From positions 1 through 64,000 of the forward strand of contig JAHLLQ010000011.1 of assembly GCA_020444065.1 (NCBI GenBank): DNA of 64,000 bases, written 5' to 3'. Positions within the stretch are counted from its first letter, which is position 1. Each line of letters starts with the position of its first letter. The translations under genes and the position numbers were made by a program. Below the pieces are notes generated by a model. The model made no database searches, had not been told where the DNA came from, and worked only from the letters and a program-made list of their open reading frames with translations. Below are positions 1 to 7,948 of this stretch, one piece after another. Source of the DNA: a bacterium (GTDB lineage: Bacteria; Sumerlaeota; Sumerlaeia; SLMS01; JAHLLQ01).

Positions 1-1
1 C

Positions 2-238
2 TCCGCACTCCACCGATGCAGTCACTTCAAGACGTGTGCCTCGTGGGACGGTTACATAGTTCCTTTCTACTTGAGAGGATTTGTGAAGGTTCAATCAATG
101 CTCGCACTGCGACAGGTTCGAATGAGCGGGCTGGAGGAGATCGCTTTGCCAAGTACTAGGAGTGCGATGAGTCAGTTGTTACCTTGGGAGCAGATTGAGC
201 CTAGAGTGCGCACCCACAAGAGCCTCTGGGTGGGATGA
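2..238 (+). CDS. Possible 3' end of an unknown gene
   Basis: Frame 2 is open from the left edge to a TGA at 236-238, about 78 codons, with no start needed inside the window. The peptide has ordinary composition (residues include FKTCASWDGYIVPFYL and LLPWEQIEPRVRTHKSLWVG near the end). I do not recognise it. An open frame of this length can occur by chance. Confidence 0.2.
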   Translation, partial: SALHRCSHFKTCASWDGYIVPFYLRGFVKVQSMLALRQVRMSGLEEIALPSTRSAMSQLLPWEQIEPRVRTHKSLWVG

Positions 239-674
239 GCAATACCTCAGGCGCATTGAATACACTTGCGTGCGATGTCCGGTTGCGATGAGCCCCAAGT
301 CCTCTGTCGATGGAGCGGTTTCTGACTTCAAGGGGACGGGTTGGGGTATCTCCTTACGGATGAGGCAAACTTTTCCCCGCAGAAAATGACGGTATATGTT
401 TCGTATTTCTCCGACTGCTGACGGTATCTATTTCGTATGTTCCAGATCGGATTCTCTCGCTTTTTCCCATTCCTCATCCCTCTCATACCGATTGCTTGAA
501 TCCGCGAACCCTATACTCGCGTGAGCCAAGGGTATGTACAACCATTCCTCAGTGGAGACGACTTCCTCGGATTTTGCATCGCCGGGAAAAGCCGATAAGA
601 ATGCTTTTTTCTTCCGCCGGTATGGCACCAAAAAGATACCCCCCCCTCCTTCCCTGGGCAAAAAGAAAGCTCCC
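239..674. other. Non-coding stretch with a direct-repeat pair
   Basis: No convincing coding frame on either strand. It holds one pair of 20-bp direct repeats (387-438, listed separately) and leads into the long repeat array. Short open frames exist but have no ribosome binding sites or recognisable peptide. Confidence 0.5.
387..438. repeat. Pair of 20-bp direct repeats, 32-bp pitch
   Basis: TGACGGTATATGTTTCGTAT at 387-406 and TGACGGTATCTATTTCGTAT at 419-438 match at 18 of 20 positions. Start-to-start distance is 32 bp, close to three helical turns, so a protein could bind both on one face. It lies upstream of the larger array and has a different sequence from it. Candidate operator or replication-initiator site; function unknown. 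Confidence 0.6.
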
Positions 675-1368
675 CACTCCGGGTTGGACTAAACACAACC
701 TTCCCCAATCGAATCTCACCAGGCGGGTGCGGACCACGCCAAAAACTCCGGGTTGGACTAAACGTACCTTCTGGCAATGCTGATCGCTACGTACTGGCTG
801 GCTGTGCAGATTCCGGGTTGGACTAAGTACCACGCTTTCGATTCGGTCCTTCGCAATGTGGTGGCTGGTCACTCGCTGAACTCCGGGTTGGACTAAACAG
901 GCACATTCTGAAAACTCCGGGTTGGACTAAACGTGCCCTCCGGCATCGATTGCCATCGTGAGCTGAAATACTAACCGAACTCCGGGTTGTACTAAACATG
1001 CCCATTGGTATTTATCGTCGTCATGCGGTGGCTGGCTATGCAAACTCCGGGTTGGACTAGACAGGCACACTTCGAAAACTCCGGGTTGGAGTAATTCGGC
1101 GCATCGCCGAGGATTGCCATCATGTGCTGGCTGGCACTCCTCCAACTCCGGGTTGGACTAAGCAGAACGCTCTCGATTCGGTTCTTCGGAATGCGGTGGC
1201 TGGCAACTCCGGGATCTCCGGGTTGAGCTGAACAGGTCTATTGGCATTGGTTGCTGTAAAGTGCTGGCTGGCACTCCTCGAACTCCGGGTTGGACTAAAC
1301 GTGCCTTCTGACATTGATTGCCGTCATGTGCTGGCTGGAACGCTTTGCCTCTCCGGGTTGCAGTAAAA
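675..1368. repeat. Diverged tandem array, 12 units, core AACTCCGGGTTGGACTAAAC
   Basis: A 20-bp core recurs at 675, 744, 809, 879, 913, 978, 1043, 1077, 1144, 1214, 1281 and 1349 (some copies with 1-5 mismatches; a 9-bp fragment also at 1205). Steps are 65-70 bp, except two of exactly 34 bp (879 to 913 and 1043 to 1077). The long inter-core segments are related: most carry a second block of the form GTGCTGGCTGGCA near their 3' end and a GTGCC-TTCTG-like start. The two short ones are nearly identical to each other (AGGCACATTCTGAA, AGGCACACTTCGAA). So this is a composite repeat, not a CRISPR. It ends about 50 bp before the start of the ArdC-like gene. Iterons of a replication origin or a multi-site regulatory region are the leading ideas; neither is shown. 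Confidence 0.9.
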
Positions 1369-1415
1369 AACCTTCCCACCGCCTCAAGTCATCTCACACG
1401 AAAGGAATCGTGACG

Positions 1416-2507
1416 ATGACGAAGGCGGCAAACACAAACTTCGAGGATGAGTTCCTGCTGAAGCTCATTCGGACTATCGAGAAACAGTTGGAGAACGGTG
1501 TAAAGCGACTCCCTTGGCACTCTACTCACTATCTGGTCAGCCATATTCCGACGAACGCTCTCAAGCACTTCTCCTACAGCGGCGAATCATGCCCCAATGG
1601 CGTGCCGTACACGGGAAATTTCAACAGGCTTCTCCTATTTCTCGTTTCGCAGATTGCGAGCGAACGCAGAGGGCTACCACTGGATTGCAGATTTGCCTGC
1701 CGATCAGATTTGAAGCGCTACTTCAACGCGGGCGTGCGCATCAAAAGAAATCCGTATGTCGGAGAGAAGACTGATCTATCGCACTACATAATGGTGAAGG
1801 TATTCCGACCGATCACATCCATTCGTGAGGTCCCGAACGAGGATTTCAACCCCGCTCTTCCCGAATCCACCAATAATGCGAGGGCAAAGAAGGTTTATGT
1901 TCCTACCGGGCGATATGCGTTAGGTGGCTCAGTTCTTTCCATTCTCGACACCAACCTACTTGAGATTGGGATGCTGGGAAAAGACCCGGCAACTATCAAG
2001 CGAGAGAATCCACCTCTGACCAAGGTTCAGCGTGTTATCGATTCTCTTCCGTGTTTGTGGAGGGAAGCAAATGAGACTCCGCATTACTCGCTCAGGACCC
2101 ACGAAATTACCATCCCTCCCAGATCCCAAGCGAAGAGCAGTCTCGTACACGCCCAGACCTGCCTCCATGAGATTGCCCATTTTCTGGGTCACTGCTTGGG
2201 CGAGTTCTCCGAAATCCGTGAAATCAAACAGCGATCATTCGAGGAGCTTGTCGCCGAGTTCACAGGCACCTATGTTCTCGGTCAACTAGGCTATCTCACG
2301 GATTGTGCGCCGGAGTATGCCAACTCTGTCAGCTACCTGAACAACTGGATGGCGGCGCTGCACGACCAGCCAAGTATGCTTCTCAAGGCGGCACAGCGAG
2401 CCGTGGTTAGGGGAAACATCATCTTGAGCGGGAAGATCGATCCCAAACTTGTTTACAATCTCAACGAGTTTCCGTTCTTGCGGGATTCTCTGCCAACCGC
2501 CGCCTAG
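1416..2507 (+). CDS. ArdC-like antirestriction/zincin protein
   Basis: 363-aa protein resembling ArdC: an N-terminal ssDNA-binding-type region (GVPYTGNFNRLLLFL near residue 70) and a C-terminal metalloprotease-like domain with HEIAH at residues 251-255, followed by a downstream glutamate in FEELVAEFTGTYVL. ArdC proteins of plasmids and ICEs protect incoming single-stranded DNA from host restriction; some cases are shown for conjugative plasmids. The start at 1416 follows GAAAGGAA; an upstream in-frame start at 1314 would run through the repeat array and has no binding site. The gene lies directly downstream of the array, and a hairpin follows its stop. Family assignment is from motif recognition, and activity is not shown. 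Confidence 0.7.
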   Translation: MTKAANTNFEDEFLLKLIRTIEKQLENGVKRLPWHSTHYLVSHIPTNALKHFSYSGESCPNGVPYTGNFNRLLLFLVSQIASERRGLPLDCRFACRSDLKRYFNAGVRIKRNPYVGEKTDLSHYIMVKVFRPITSIREVPNEDFNPALPESTNNARAKKVYVPTGRYALGGSVLSILDTNLLEIGMLGKDPATIKRENPPLTKVQRVIDSLPCLWREANETPHYSLRTHEITIPPRSQAKSSLVHAQTCLHEIAHFLGHCLGEFSEIREIKQRSFEELVAEFTGTYVLGQLGYLTDCAPEYANSVSYLNNWMAALHDQPSMLLKAAQRAVVRGNIILSGKIDPKLVYNLNEFPFLRDSLPTAA

Positions 2508-2514
2508 GCAGAGG

Positions 2515-2700
2515 GGCAGAGGAGGTCTTCACACGGGCTTCCTCTGCCAGCCAGGTCGTGACATCCCTGACATCATGACGTTCGGAGGCATTGCGTGAAT
2601 CCACGATGCCGGTCGCCTCCGTGTGCCCACGCATACGGACAACCAACAACTCATGGGCTCGTGCTCATGCGGGGGACTCGCTGCGTCGGGTCCCCCTTTC
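2515..2700 (+). promoter_or_regulatory. Three-hairpin leader before the serine recombinase
   Basis: Three stems lie in the 218-bp gap. 2515-2523 pairs with 2540-2548 (9 bp). 2587-2597 pairs with 2602-2610 (GGCAT and CGTG helices around a 4-nt loop), with a possible outer CGGA/TCCG helix at 2583-2621. 2671-2677 pairs with 2690-2696 (GGGGGAC/GTCCCCC) and is followed by TTTC, giving a terminator-like shape only about 30 bp before the start codon. This looks like an attenuator or a structured recombination site. Pairing was done by eye. Confidence 0.45.
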
Positions 2701-2725
2701 CATCTCAGATAAGGAAGACACCAAA

Positions 2726-3436
2726 ATGACCATTAAGGCGGTGTGTTACGGGCGGGTATCAATTGAAGAGCAAGCCCGTGAAGGAGTTTCCCTCGCGGCG
2801 CAGCGGGCGAAAATCGAAGCCTACTGCATGCTGCATGATATCGAGTTGGTTTCCTATCACGAGGATGCTGGAATCTCGGGCAAGGCAATGGACAATCGTG
2901 ACGGGCTCCAGACATGCCTGGCTGAACTCCGCGCAGGAAAGGCGAATGCCTGCGTTTGCTGGAAGCTTGATCGTTTGTCGAGGAGCACACGAGATGTCCT
3001 TGAGATGTCTGATCTCTTCCAGCGAGAAGGCTGGGCGCTTCACTCGATCAGCGAGAAGCTCGATACATCCAGTGCCGCCGGACGTTTCGTCCTGACGATT
3101 CTGGCCGCCTTGGCTCAGATGGAGCGCGAGCAGATCGGCGAGCGGACTTCGATGGCGCTGCAATTTAAGAAGTCCAGGGGCGAGAGACTCGGCACGACTC
3201 CTTTCGGATTCCGAACTGAATGCATAGACGGTGAGAACCAACTCGTTCCCATCGAGGAGGAGCAGGAGATCATCCGCCGGATGGCTCGACTCCGTTCATC
3301 CGGCGCCACGTTCCAAGCAATTGCCGATCTGCTGAACGACGAAGGAATTCCGACAAAGAGATCCGGCAGGTGGCACCCAGGCAGTGTGAGTTACGTGCTC
3401 AAAAATGTGCTCCCGAGGCTCGAAAATGCCGCCTGA
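2726..3436 (+). CDS. Serine recombinase (resolvase/invertase type), short form
   Basis: 236 aa. The N-terminal resolvase domain (about 1-145) has the nucleophile Ser12 in YGRVS and the arginine-rich motif KLDRLSRSTRD. Residues about 155-236 match the start of the Recombinase domain found in large serine recombinases (TPFGFRTE, then a helix-turn-helix-like ATFQAIADLLNDEGIPTKRSG). The zinc-ribbon and coiled-coil parts of large serine integrases are absent, so it is much shorter than the usual 450-550 aa. It should cut and rejoin DNA, for example to resolve multimers or invert a segment. The start at 2726 has AAGGAAG 8 nt upstream. It sits behind a leader of three hairpins and is followed by a clear terminator. 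Confidence 0.85.
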   Translation: MTIKAVCYGRVSIEEQAREGVSLAAQRAKIEAYCMLHDIELVSYHEDAGISGKAMDNRDGLQTCLAELRAGKANACVCWKLDRLSRSTRDVLEMSDLFQREGWALHSISEKLDTSSAAGRFVLTILAALAQMEREQIGERTSMALQFKKSRGERLGTTPFGFRTECIDGENQLVPIEEEQEIIRRMARLRSSGATFQAIADLLNDEGIPTKRSGRWHPGSVSYVLKNVLPRLENAA

Positions 3437-3501
3437 AGGATGTCAATTTCATAAAAACGGTCCTTTTTGATAAAGACCAACGCAGAATTCACCGAAATTG
3501 A

Positions 3502-3530
3502 CCCCTCTCGAATCACTCGGGAGGGGTTTT
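3502..3530 (+). terminator. Rho-independent terminator after the serine recombinase
   Basis: CCCCTCTCG (3502-3510) pairs with CGGGAGGGG (3518-3526), 9 bp with one G-T, 7-nt loop, followed by TTTT. It ends the recombinase transcript before the next gene at 3559. Confidence 0.75.
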
Positions 3531-3558
3531 CCAAGTTATCTCAGAAAGGAGACAGTCC

Positions 3559-3939
3559 ATGTCCAAGAAAGGACTTCAAGGGAGCCGCGGCTTCTTGGAT
3601 CATGACCTCCGGGTCAACCTCTCGCCGAAATTCATCTTCTGGTTCTGGTTCATCCCGGCGCTTGCCGTCTGGCTTTGGATCTCGGGAATGATGTTCTTTG
3701 GCGACACTTCAATCCGGCCGCCCGAATACGACGCGGCGGGCAACCCCGTGGATTTTGAGGCGTGGCAGCGATACATCCTCCTGGGCGAGCAAAGTGACAG
3801 CGATTTCCCATTCTGGTCCAAGGTCCTCGGATCTGGGACCATGTTCGCCTATCTGGTGTGGTGGGGGATTCGGCTTCAGGTCGAGATGTGGGCCCTCCGC
3901 AGAGTCAGCCGCAAAATGAGGCGCTGGCTGAATGACTAG
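3559..3939 (+). CDS. Small two-helix membrane protein, unknown
   Basis: 126 aa with a strong ribosome binding site (AAAGGAG 6-7 nt before the ATG). Two hydrophobic segments, about residues 25-47 (FIFWFWFIPALAVWLW) and 88-106, are joined by a short acidic, proline-containing loop; both termini are basic, so both probably face the cytoplasm. I do not recognise a family. Small membrane proteins of integrated elements may serve in exclusion or maintenance, but nothing here shows that. Confidence 0.65.
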   Translation: MSKKGLQGSRGFLDHDLRVNLSPKFIFWFWFIPALAVWLWISGMMFFGDTSIRPPEYDAAGNPVDFEAWQRYILLGEQSDSDFPFWSKVLGSGTMFAYLVWWGIRLQVEMWALRRVSRKMRRWLND

Positions 3940-4014
3940 TTCAGAATAGCAAGGTTGACTCCAGCGCTACTTAATTGTCCCATGCCTCATCCAAAGGATT
4001 GCTGCGTATGCACT

Positions 4015-4857
4015 ATGCCTCGTATAAACTTGAAGAGGTTGCTGGTCGACGACAAGGCGGCATTCGATTTCATCCGATGCTCCACAAAATCACCATGGCC
4101 TATCATTTGCAGCTGTGGTTCTCAAGATTTGAGATTGATCAAGAATCCTTCTCTTAGATTCCGATGCCGGTCATGCCGAAGATCTGTATCGTTATGGAAG
4201 GGCAGTCTCTTCTCGGGATTACGAATTCCTCCAACTCATTGGCTTGCCATTCTCAACGACCTTTCAGCCCCCCCGTTCGTTATCCGTTCCACGACAGCAT
4301 GCAAAGGAACGGCAGCGAGGGCGCGCCTCATTGTTGGCACTGCATTGGGGCGGGAGGAAGAGAAGTTCTGCGGAGACGCCCGCAAGACTCTGGCACTCTA
4401 CATGCGCATGCTATACTCCATGAAAACAGGCGCCGTCTGGGAGTTCATTCGGGACTATCGGGACTCCACCCGCATGGAATTCGTGCATGAGGGCAATGGC
4501 AGCGAGCGCAGACTTCCGAGGTTCATCCTCAGGGGTGCAGAGGTTATAAAGCCCCAGGCAGGAAGCCGGCGCATTGCCAACGTGGTGATAACGGCCGTTG
4601 AGGATCAGATCCATGCCGTGTGTGTTCGGCCCGATCACAGGTCACTCGAAGGTCTGGCCGCTCCTGACGACGGTTGGTTAAAAAGTTGCCCGGATCCAGT
4701 GCCGATCCAGATGCTCTGGGACTCCTTCGCGCGTCTGAAGGGAATTAGCCCGTGGGCTTTTCCCGTCTATTGCTTCCTGGTAAATGTCGATAGGGACGCC
4801 CGGAAATCCAGCACCTCACCACTGAGGCATCTCGTTAGAATATGTGCCACTAAATAG
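4015..4857 (+). CDS. Orphan IS1595-type zinc-ribbon protein without a transposase core
   Basis: 280 aa. Residues 1-80 look like the N-terminal part of IS1595/ISXO2 transposases: MPRINLKRLL-type start, a zinc ribbon with C32, C34, C51 and C54, then SLWKGSLFSGLRIPPTHWLAIL, matching the conserved stretch after the ribbon. The first knuckle is CxC rather than CxxC. The remaining 200 residues show no DDE/DDD transposase motif that I can see, and no terminal inverted repeats are evident around the gene. It may be a transposase-derived DNA-binding protein or a decayed transposase. An upstream in-frame ATG at 3955 exists, but the family start favours 4015. Confidence 0.5.
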   Translation: MPRINLKRLLVDDKAAFDFIRCSTKSPWPIICSCGSQDLRLIKNPSLRFRCRSCRRSVSLWKGSLFSGLRIPPTHWLAILNDLSAPPFVIRSTTACKGTAARARLIVGTALGREEEKFCGDARKTLALYMRMLYSMKTGAVWEFIRDYRDSTRMEFVHEGNGSERRLPRFILRGAEVIKPQAGSRRIANVVITAVEDQIHAVCVRPDHRSLEGLAAPDDGWLKSCPDPVPIQMLWDSFARLKGISPWAFPVYCFLVNVDRDARKSSTSPLRHLVRICATK

Positions 4858-5017
4858 ACCAATAAGAAAATTGTAAGTCCTTATTTTGCAATCTTATAGA
4901 AGTGTCCATCCCTGGGTTCAACACTAACCCAAGTTGATCCTTATATTCTGGATCAGCATATTGCTCCTGAGTTCGAGGACACCTCGGACCAAGATACCAA
5001 CTTCAGGAGCTAATCCT

Positions 5018-5644
5018 ATGAATAATTCAGAAAATGAGCCAGTCGAACAAGCAGCCAGTACGCCAGAATACACAGAAAATCCTCTGCCCAACGAAGAAAC
5101 TGCTCGTAGCGCGCATCACGAATGCTACCGAAGCTTCGAGATCCTCAAAGCCGAACTCAGGGACACTGAGATCATTCTCGGTGAAACCTACACTAGCCCA
5201 GAACACGCCAAGACAATTTCTGAACTTCTGTGCGCTACAACTGAGCACCTGAGGAGGATCAAGGATATGAGTTTCTCGATCTTCTGCTCTCAGAATCGGG
5301 ATGTGCGCACAATGTATCTGGAGGAACTCCTCTATTTTAGCGATCTAAAACTGGAAGCAGAATTGGAGAAGATCGACGGCCTGATGAAGGAAGAGGAAAA
5401 GGCGACAAACTCTGATGCTCAGGGGTATATGCCGAACCTCGAAGTACAGACTGAGTCAGAGCAATCGGCTGAAGACATTGGAGACCTGATTGATGGGGAC
5501 GAGGAAGAATCGGAAATGCGAAGCCTGCCGTCTGATGAAGATTCCCTGATAATACTAGCCGAAGAGATACTGGGAGACCTGGGCGGCGATGAGTGCGATC
5601 CATTCAACCCAGAGCAGGATGAAGAGGTTGATAATGAGGAATAA
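5018..5644 (+). CDS. Acidic protein of unknown function
   Basis: 208 aa with CAGGAG before the ATG. The central part (about 30-125) is predicted helical (RSFEILKAELRDTEIILGE, LEELLYFSDLKLEAELEKI); the C-terminal third is very acidic (DGDEEESE, DEEVDNEE). No cysteine or membrane motif. Acidic proteins of mobile elements sometimes mimic DNA (anti-restriction or anti-defence), but the ordered helical centre makes that only a guess. Two small inverted repeats precede it (TGGGTT/AACCCA at about 4913-4931; TGATCC/GGATCA at about 4933-4953). Confidence 0.6.
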   Translation: MNNSENEPVEQAASTPEYTENPLPNEETARSAHHECYRSFEILKAELRDTEIILGETYTSPEHAKTISELLCATTEHLRRIKDMSFSIFCSQNRDVRTMYLEELLYFSDLKLEAELEKIDGLMKEEEKATNSDAQGYMPNLEVQTESEQSAEDIGDLIDGDEEESEMRSLPSDEDSLIILAEEILGDLGGDECDPFNPEQDEEVDNEE

Positions 5645-6030
5645 GCGAACCTTCCTACCACTCATTGGGGCCGAATTGCTGGAAATTGGATTCAGCAGCG
5701 ACTTTGCCTATAGGTGCGGCCCATTTGCGAACAACGGCCTGTTCGGGATACCCCCCCCAGCGAGATGCCTCCGGCAGGTTCTGTGGCCTCGGGATCTTCC
5801 TGGAAACCGGAGGGCGCCATTCAACGTATGTCGCCTAGGCCCGTACAAAACATGATGTGCGGTTCAATATCCGGCGGGAGATTCTGGAACGGGACGATGA
5901 CGGCGTCTTCAGTCCAGAGAATCTACCCGAAGACAAGTATCTGCGCAAAGCACCGACCAAGGCCAGAAGGAAATCCACGAGGGACCTCGATGACGATGCA
6001 GAGGGAATCGTTGGGTTTCACGAACTCTGA
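5634..6030 (+). pseudogene. Decayed or frameshifted small gene after a C8 run
   Basis: An ATG at 5634 overlaps the end of the acidic gene and opens a frame (FLPLIGAELLEIGFSSDFAY...) up to eight C at 5751-5758. Skipping one C moves into another frame that reads RFCGLGIFLETGGRHSTYVA, meets a TAG at 5836-5838, and continues as charged, protein-like sequence (VRFNIRREILERDDDG, SPENLPEDKYLRKAP) to TGA at 6028-6030. Two lesions suggest a dead gene. The alternatives are a C-run sequencing error with a separate downstream ORF from GTG, or non-coding sequence. The function is unknown, and an excisionase-like origin is only a guess. Confidence 0.3.
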
Positions 6031-6050
6031 AACGGATAAGAGGCAGCACC

Positions 6051-6221
6051 ATGAAAACTCACACGCAAATCTGGCCAAGGGAGAGATCCCGAAATCCGTT
6101 ATCGTATTGGAATAGTGGGGATAGGCGGCGTTGCAGCCCGCCGAACGGAGACCCTCGCCTCCTTCCCCTTCCTTCTTACCAGCGAGGGCAAAGAATCTTA
6201 CATGCGAGGGAACAACAATGA
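6051..6221 (+). CDS. Possible 56-aa basic peptide coupled to the primase gene
   Basis: ATG at 6051, preceded by AAGAGG, runs to a TGA at 6219-6221 that overlaps the primase ATG (ATGA). The peptide is rich in Arg and Pro and starts MKTHTQIWPRERSRN. The overlap suggests translational coupling, but the composition is unconvincing. Otherwise the 5645-6217 gap holds only the decayed frame described above. Confidence 0.25.
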   Translation: MKTHTQIWPRERSRNPLSYWNSGDRRRCSPPNGDPRLLPLPSYQRGQRILHAREQQ

Positions 6222-7948
6222 CTATCAGCGAGGAAACCAGGCTCTGCGAAGCCTGCAACAAACAGCAGACAGAAGACGACTTCGGTAGCGCAGAGTCCAA
6301 TATCTGCAAGCGCTGTGCGAAGAAGGAACAACGGCAAAGGCTCCTGAAATCCGCTAACCTGCTTCAGACTACACGCACTGCTCCGGAGATCTACGGGATA
6401 TACAACCGCTTGTATCATCTTGATTACTCAGAGGATGATCCGGATCGCCCGTGGGTCGCAAATTACCCGAGACTTATCTACTCAACCCGTCACGGCAAGA
6501 AGGAATGGGTCACCGTTCCCAGCAAATGGGAGAAGACGCCTGAGAAGGCTCTCAAAATGGCGAGGAAATACGCTGGTGACGTTCAGTTCAAGATGGGCGT
6601 GGGAACACGGGACCTCGAAAGAAAATGGATCTATGCAATCGAGGTGGACGCGGACAAGGGACGGGTGGATGAGAAGAATATGTGGGCCCTCATTAATGAG
6701 AGAGTCCTGCGGCACTTCGAGAGACTCGGAATCCGGCCGCACCTCATGCTCACCGGGCGCCGCTCAGTACATGCTCAATGGTTCTTCAAAGAGCCGTTAA
6801 ACCGTGAGCAGATTCAGAGTTTCCGTCTGCTGGCAGGGAAGATATTCAAAGGGAAGGCGGATAAGGACACCGAGGTGAATTCATTGAGGGTGGCAGGCAT
6901 TATGCACTCAGGAACGGGTGAGATCTCCAGATACCCAGGCAACAGAACCCTGGATGATGTCCTTGATTACATGGAGAGCATAGAACCCGTCCGAGTGACA
7001 GATGAGATCATCGAGAGGTTGAAGAGGGAAATTGGCATCAAGGGACCAGTGGTGAAGGAGATTGTGGGAGTGGCTTTAAAGAGAGAAGAGGAGGAGAGGA
7101 GAGAGGAGAGAGATAATAATATAGTAGCTCTCACGAATATACCCTCTCCAGAGCCGTCAATCACTGAAGTAAAAGGACATACGCTTGATTCTGGCTTACA
7201 CCGTTTTGATTACCTCGACATTATTCCACCGCACAAGTCCTGTGAGGTTCTCTTCAAGACATCCCTCGTCTTTGATACTTACCGTGAGAACCATGGATGT
7301 ATCGAAGCCACACGCAAGGCACTGATCCCTCCCCTTCGGGCCGGGGCAAGATCCGAAGAGGTCTTCCAAGAGCGGCTGGAGAGATTAGAGGACTGCCTCA
7401 GCCATCTTCCCGAATACCGCCCGTCTGCACGTCCAAAGCTTGAATACACCTCCAAGGACGATTCACGCATAAAAAACGCCCTGAGAAGGCTCAGGCGGCT
7501 TCTGAGGAGGGGTACAGACTTCAAGGGCATGAACAAAGTCGCCCGCTACGTTTACCGCCAGATTCTCGATTACGGCGGGGAAGCAGACCTTGGGGTGAAT
7601 CAGATCGCCAAGGAGACCGGATACCCCACCTCAACCGTTGCCACGTGGATGAGGCAGCTATCGGGCATGGAGGGGAAGTCCGTCCGGCTGTTCCATTGTG
7701 AGGACGAGTTCTCACCGCCCATGGCTGACAACAGAACTCGTTGCTGGAGGATCAAAGGCGTCGAATGCCTGCGGAAGGATCAGGACCGCCGTTGGACAGA
7801 ACTCCAGAGGTGGATAAGGACCGGAGAGGGCACAGATGCCATCTTGGAAGAAATCATCGCTCGGAATGGAAAGCCAACATTCGAAACCCCGAAATACCCA
7901 GCGGCGAAGGAGGGAGAACAATGCTACGATGGATCAGCCGCAGGATGA
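6218..7948 (+). CDS. AEP-family primase/replication protein
   Basis: 576 aa. The N-terminal zinc knuckle pairs are C10/C13 and C30/C33. The core has the archaeo-eukaryotic primase signature: D144 and D146 in IYAIEVDADKG (motif I), S183 and H185 in RRSVHAQWFF (motif II) and a downstream NSLRVAGIMHSGTG block like the third motif region. A C-terminal helix-turn-helix lies near residues 480-500 (LGVNQIAKETGYPTSTVATW). AEP primases of plasmids and integrative elements make primers for their own replication; this suggests the element replicates autonomously at some stage. No helicase domain is visible in the same protein. Start 6218 follows GAGGG. A small gene overlaps its 3' end. Confidence 0.7.
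   Translation: MTISEETRLCEACNKQQTEDDFGSAESNICKRCAKKEQRQRLLKSANLLQTTRTAPEIYGIYNRLYHLDYSEDDPDRPWVANYPRLIYSTRHGKKEWVTVPSKWEKTPEKALKMARKYAGDVQFKMGVGTRDLERKWIYAIEVDADKGRVDEKNMWALINERVLRHFERLGIRPHLMLTGRRSVHAQWFFKEPLNREQIQSFRLLAGKIFKGKADKDTEVNSLRVAGIMHSGTGEISRYPGNRTLDDVLDYMESIEPVRVTDEIIERLKREIGIKGPVVKEIVGVALKREEEERREERDNNIVALTNIPSPEPSITEVKGHTLDSGLHRFDYLDIIPPHKSCEVLFKTSLVFDTYRENHGCIEATRKALIPPLRAGARSEEVFQERLERLEDCLSHLPEYRPSARPKLEYTSKDDSRIKNALRRLRRLLRRGTDFKGMNKVARYVYRQILDYGGEADLGVNQIAKETGYPTSTVATWMRQLSGMEGKSVRLFHCEDEFSPPMADNRTRCWRIKGVECLRKDQDRRWTELQRWIRTGEGTDAILEEIIARNGKPTFETPKYPAAKEGEQCYDGSAAG

Noticed and set aside
71-105. Possible left att copy of the tRNA 3' end
   Set aside because: The stretch TTGAGAGGATTTGTGAAGG only loosely resembles the tRNA 3' end. 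No exact repeat of 12 bp or more was seen.
675-1368. CRISPR array
   Set aside because: The cores diverge, steps vary (34 versus 65-70 bp), and the inter-core segments share sequence, which CRISPR spacers do not. No cas gene is near.
428-1379. Minus-strand short ORFs with repeated LVQPGV/FSPTRS peptides
   Set aside because: They are by-products of the repeat core read in different frames, overlap each other and have no ribosome binding sites.
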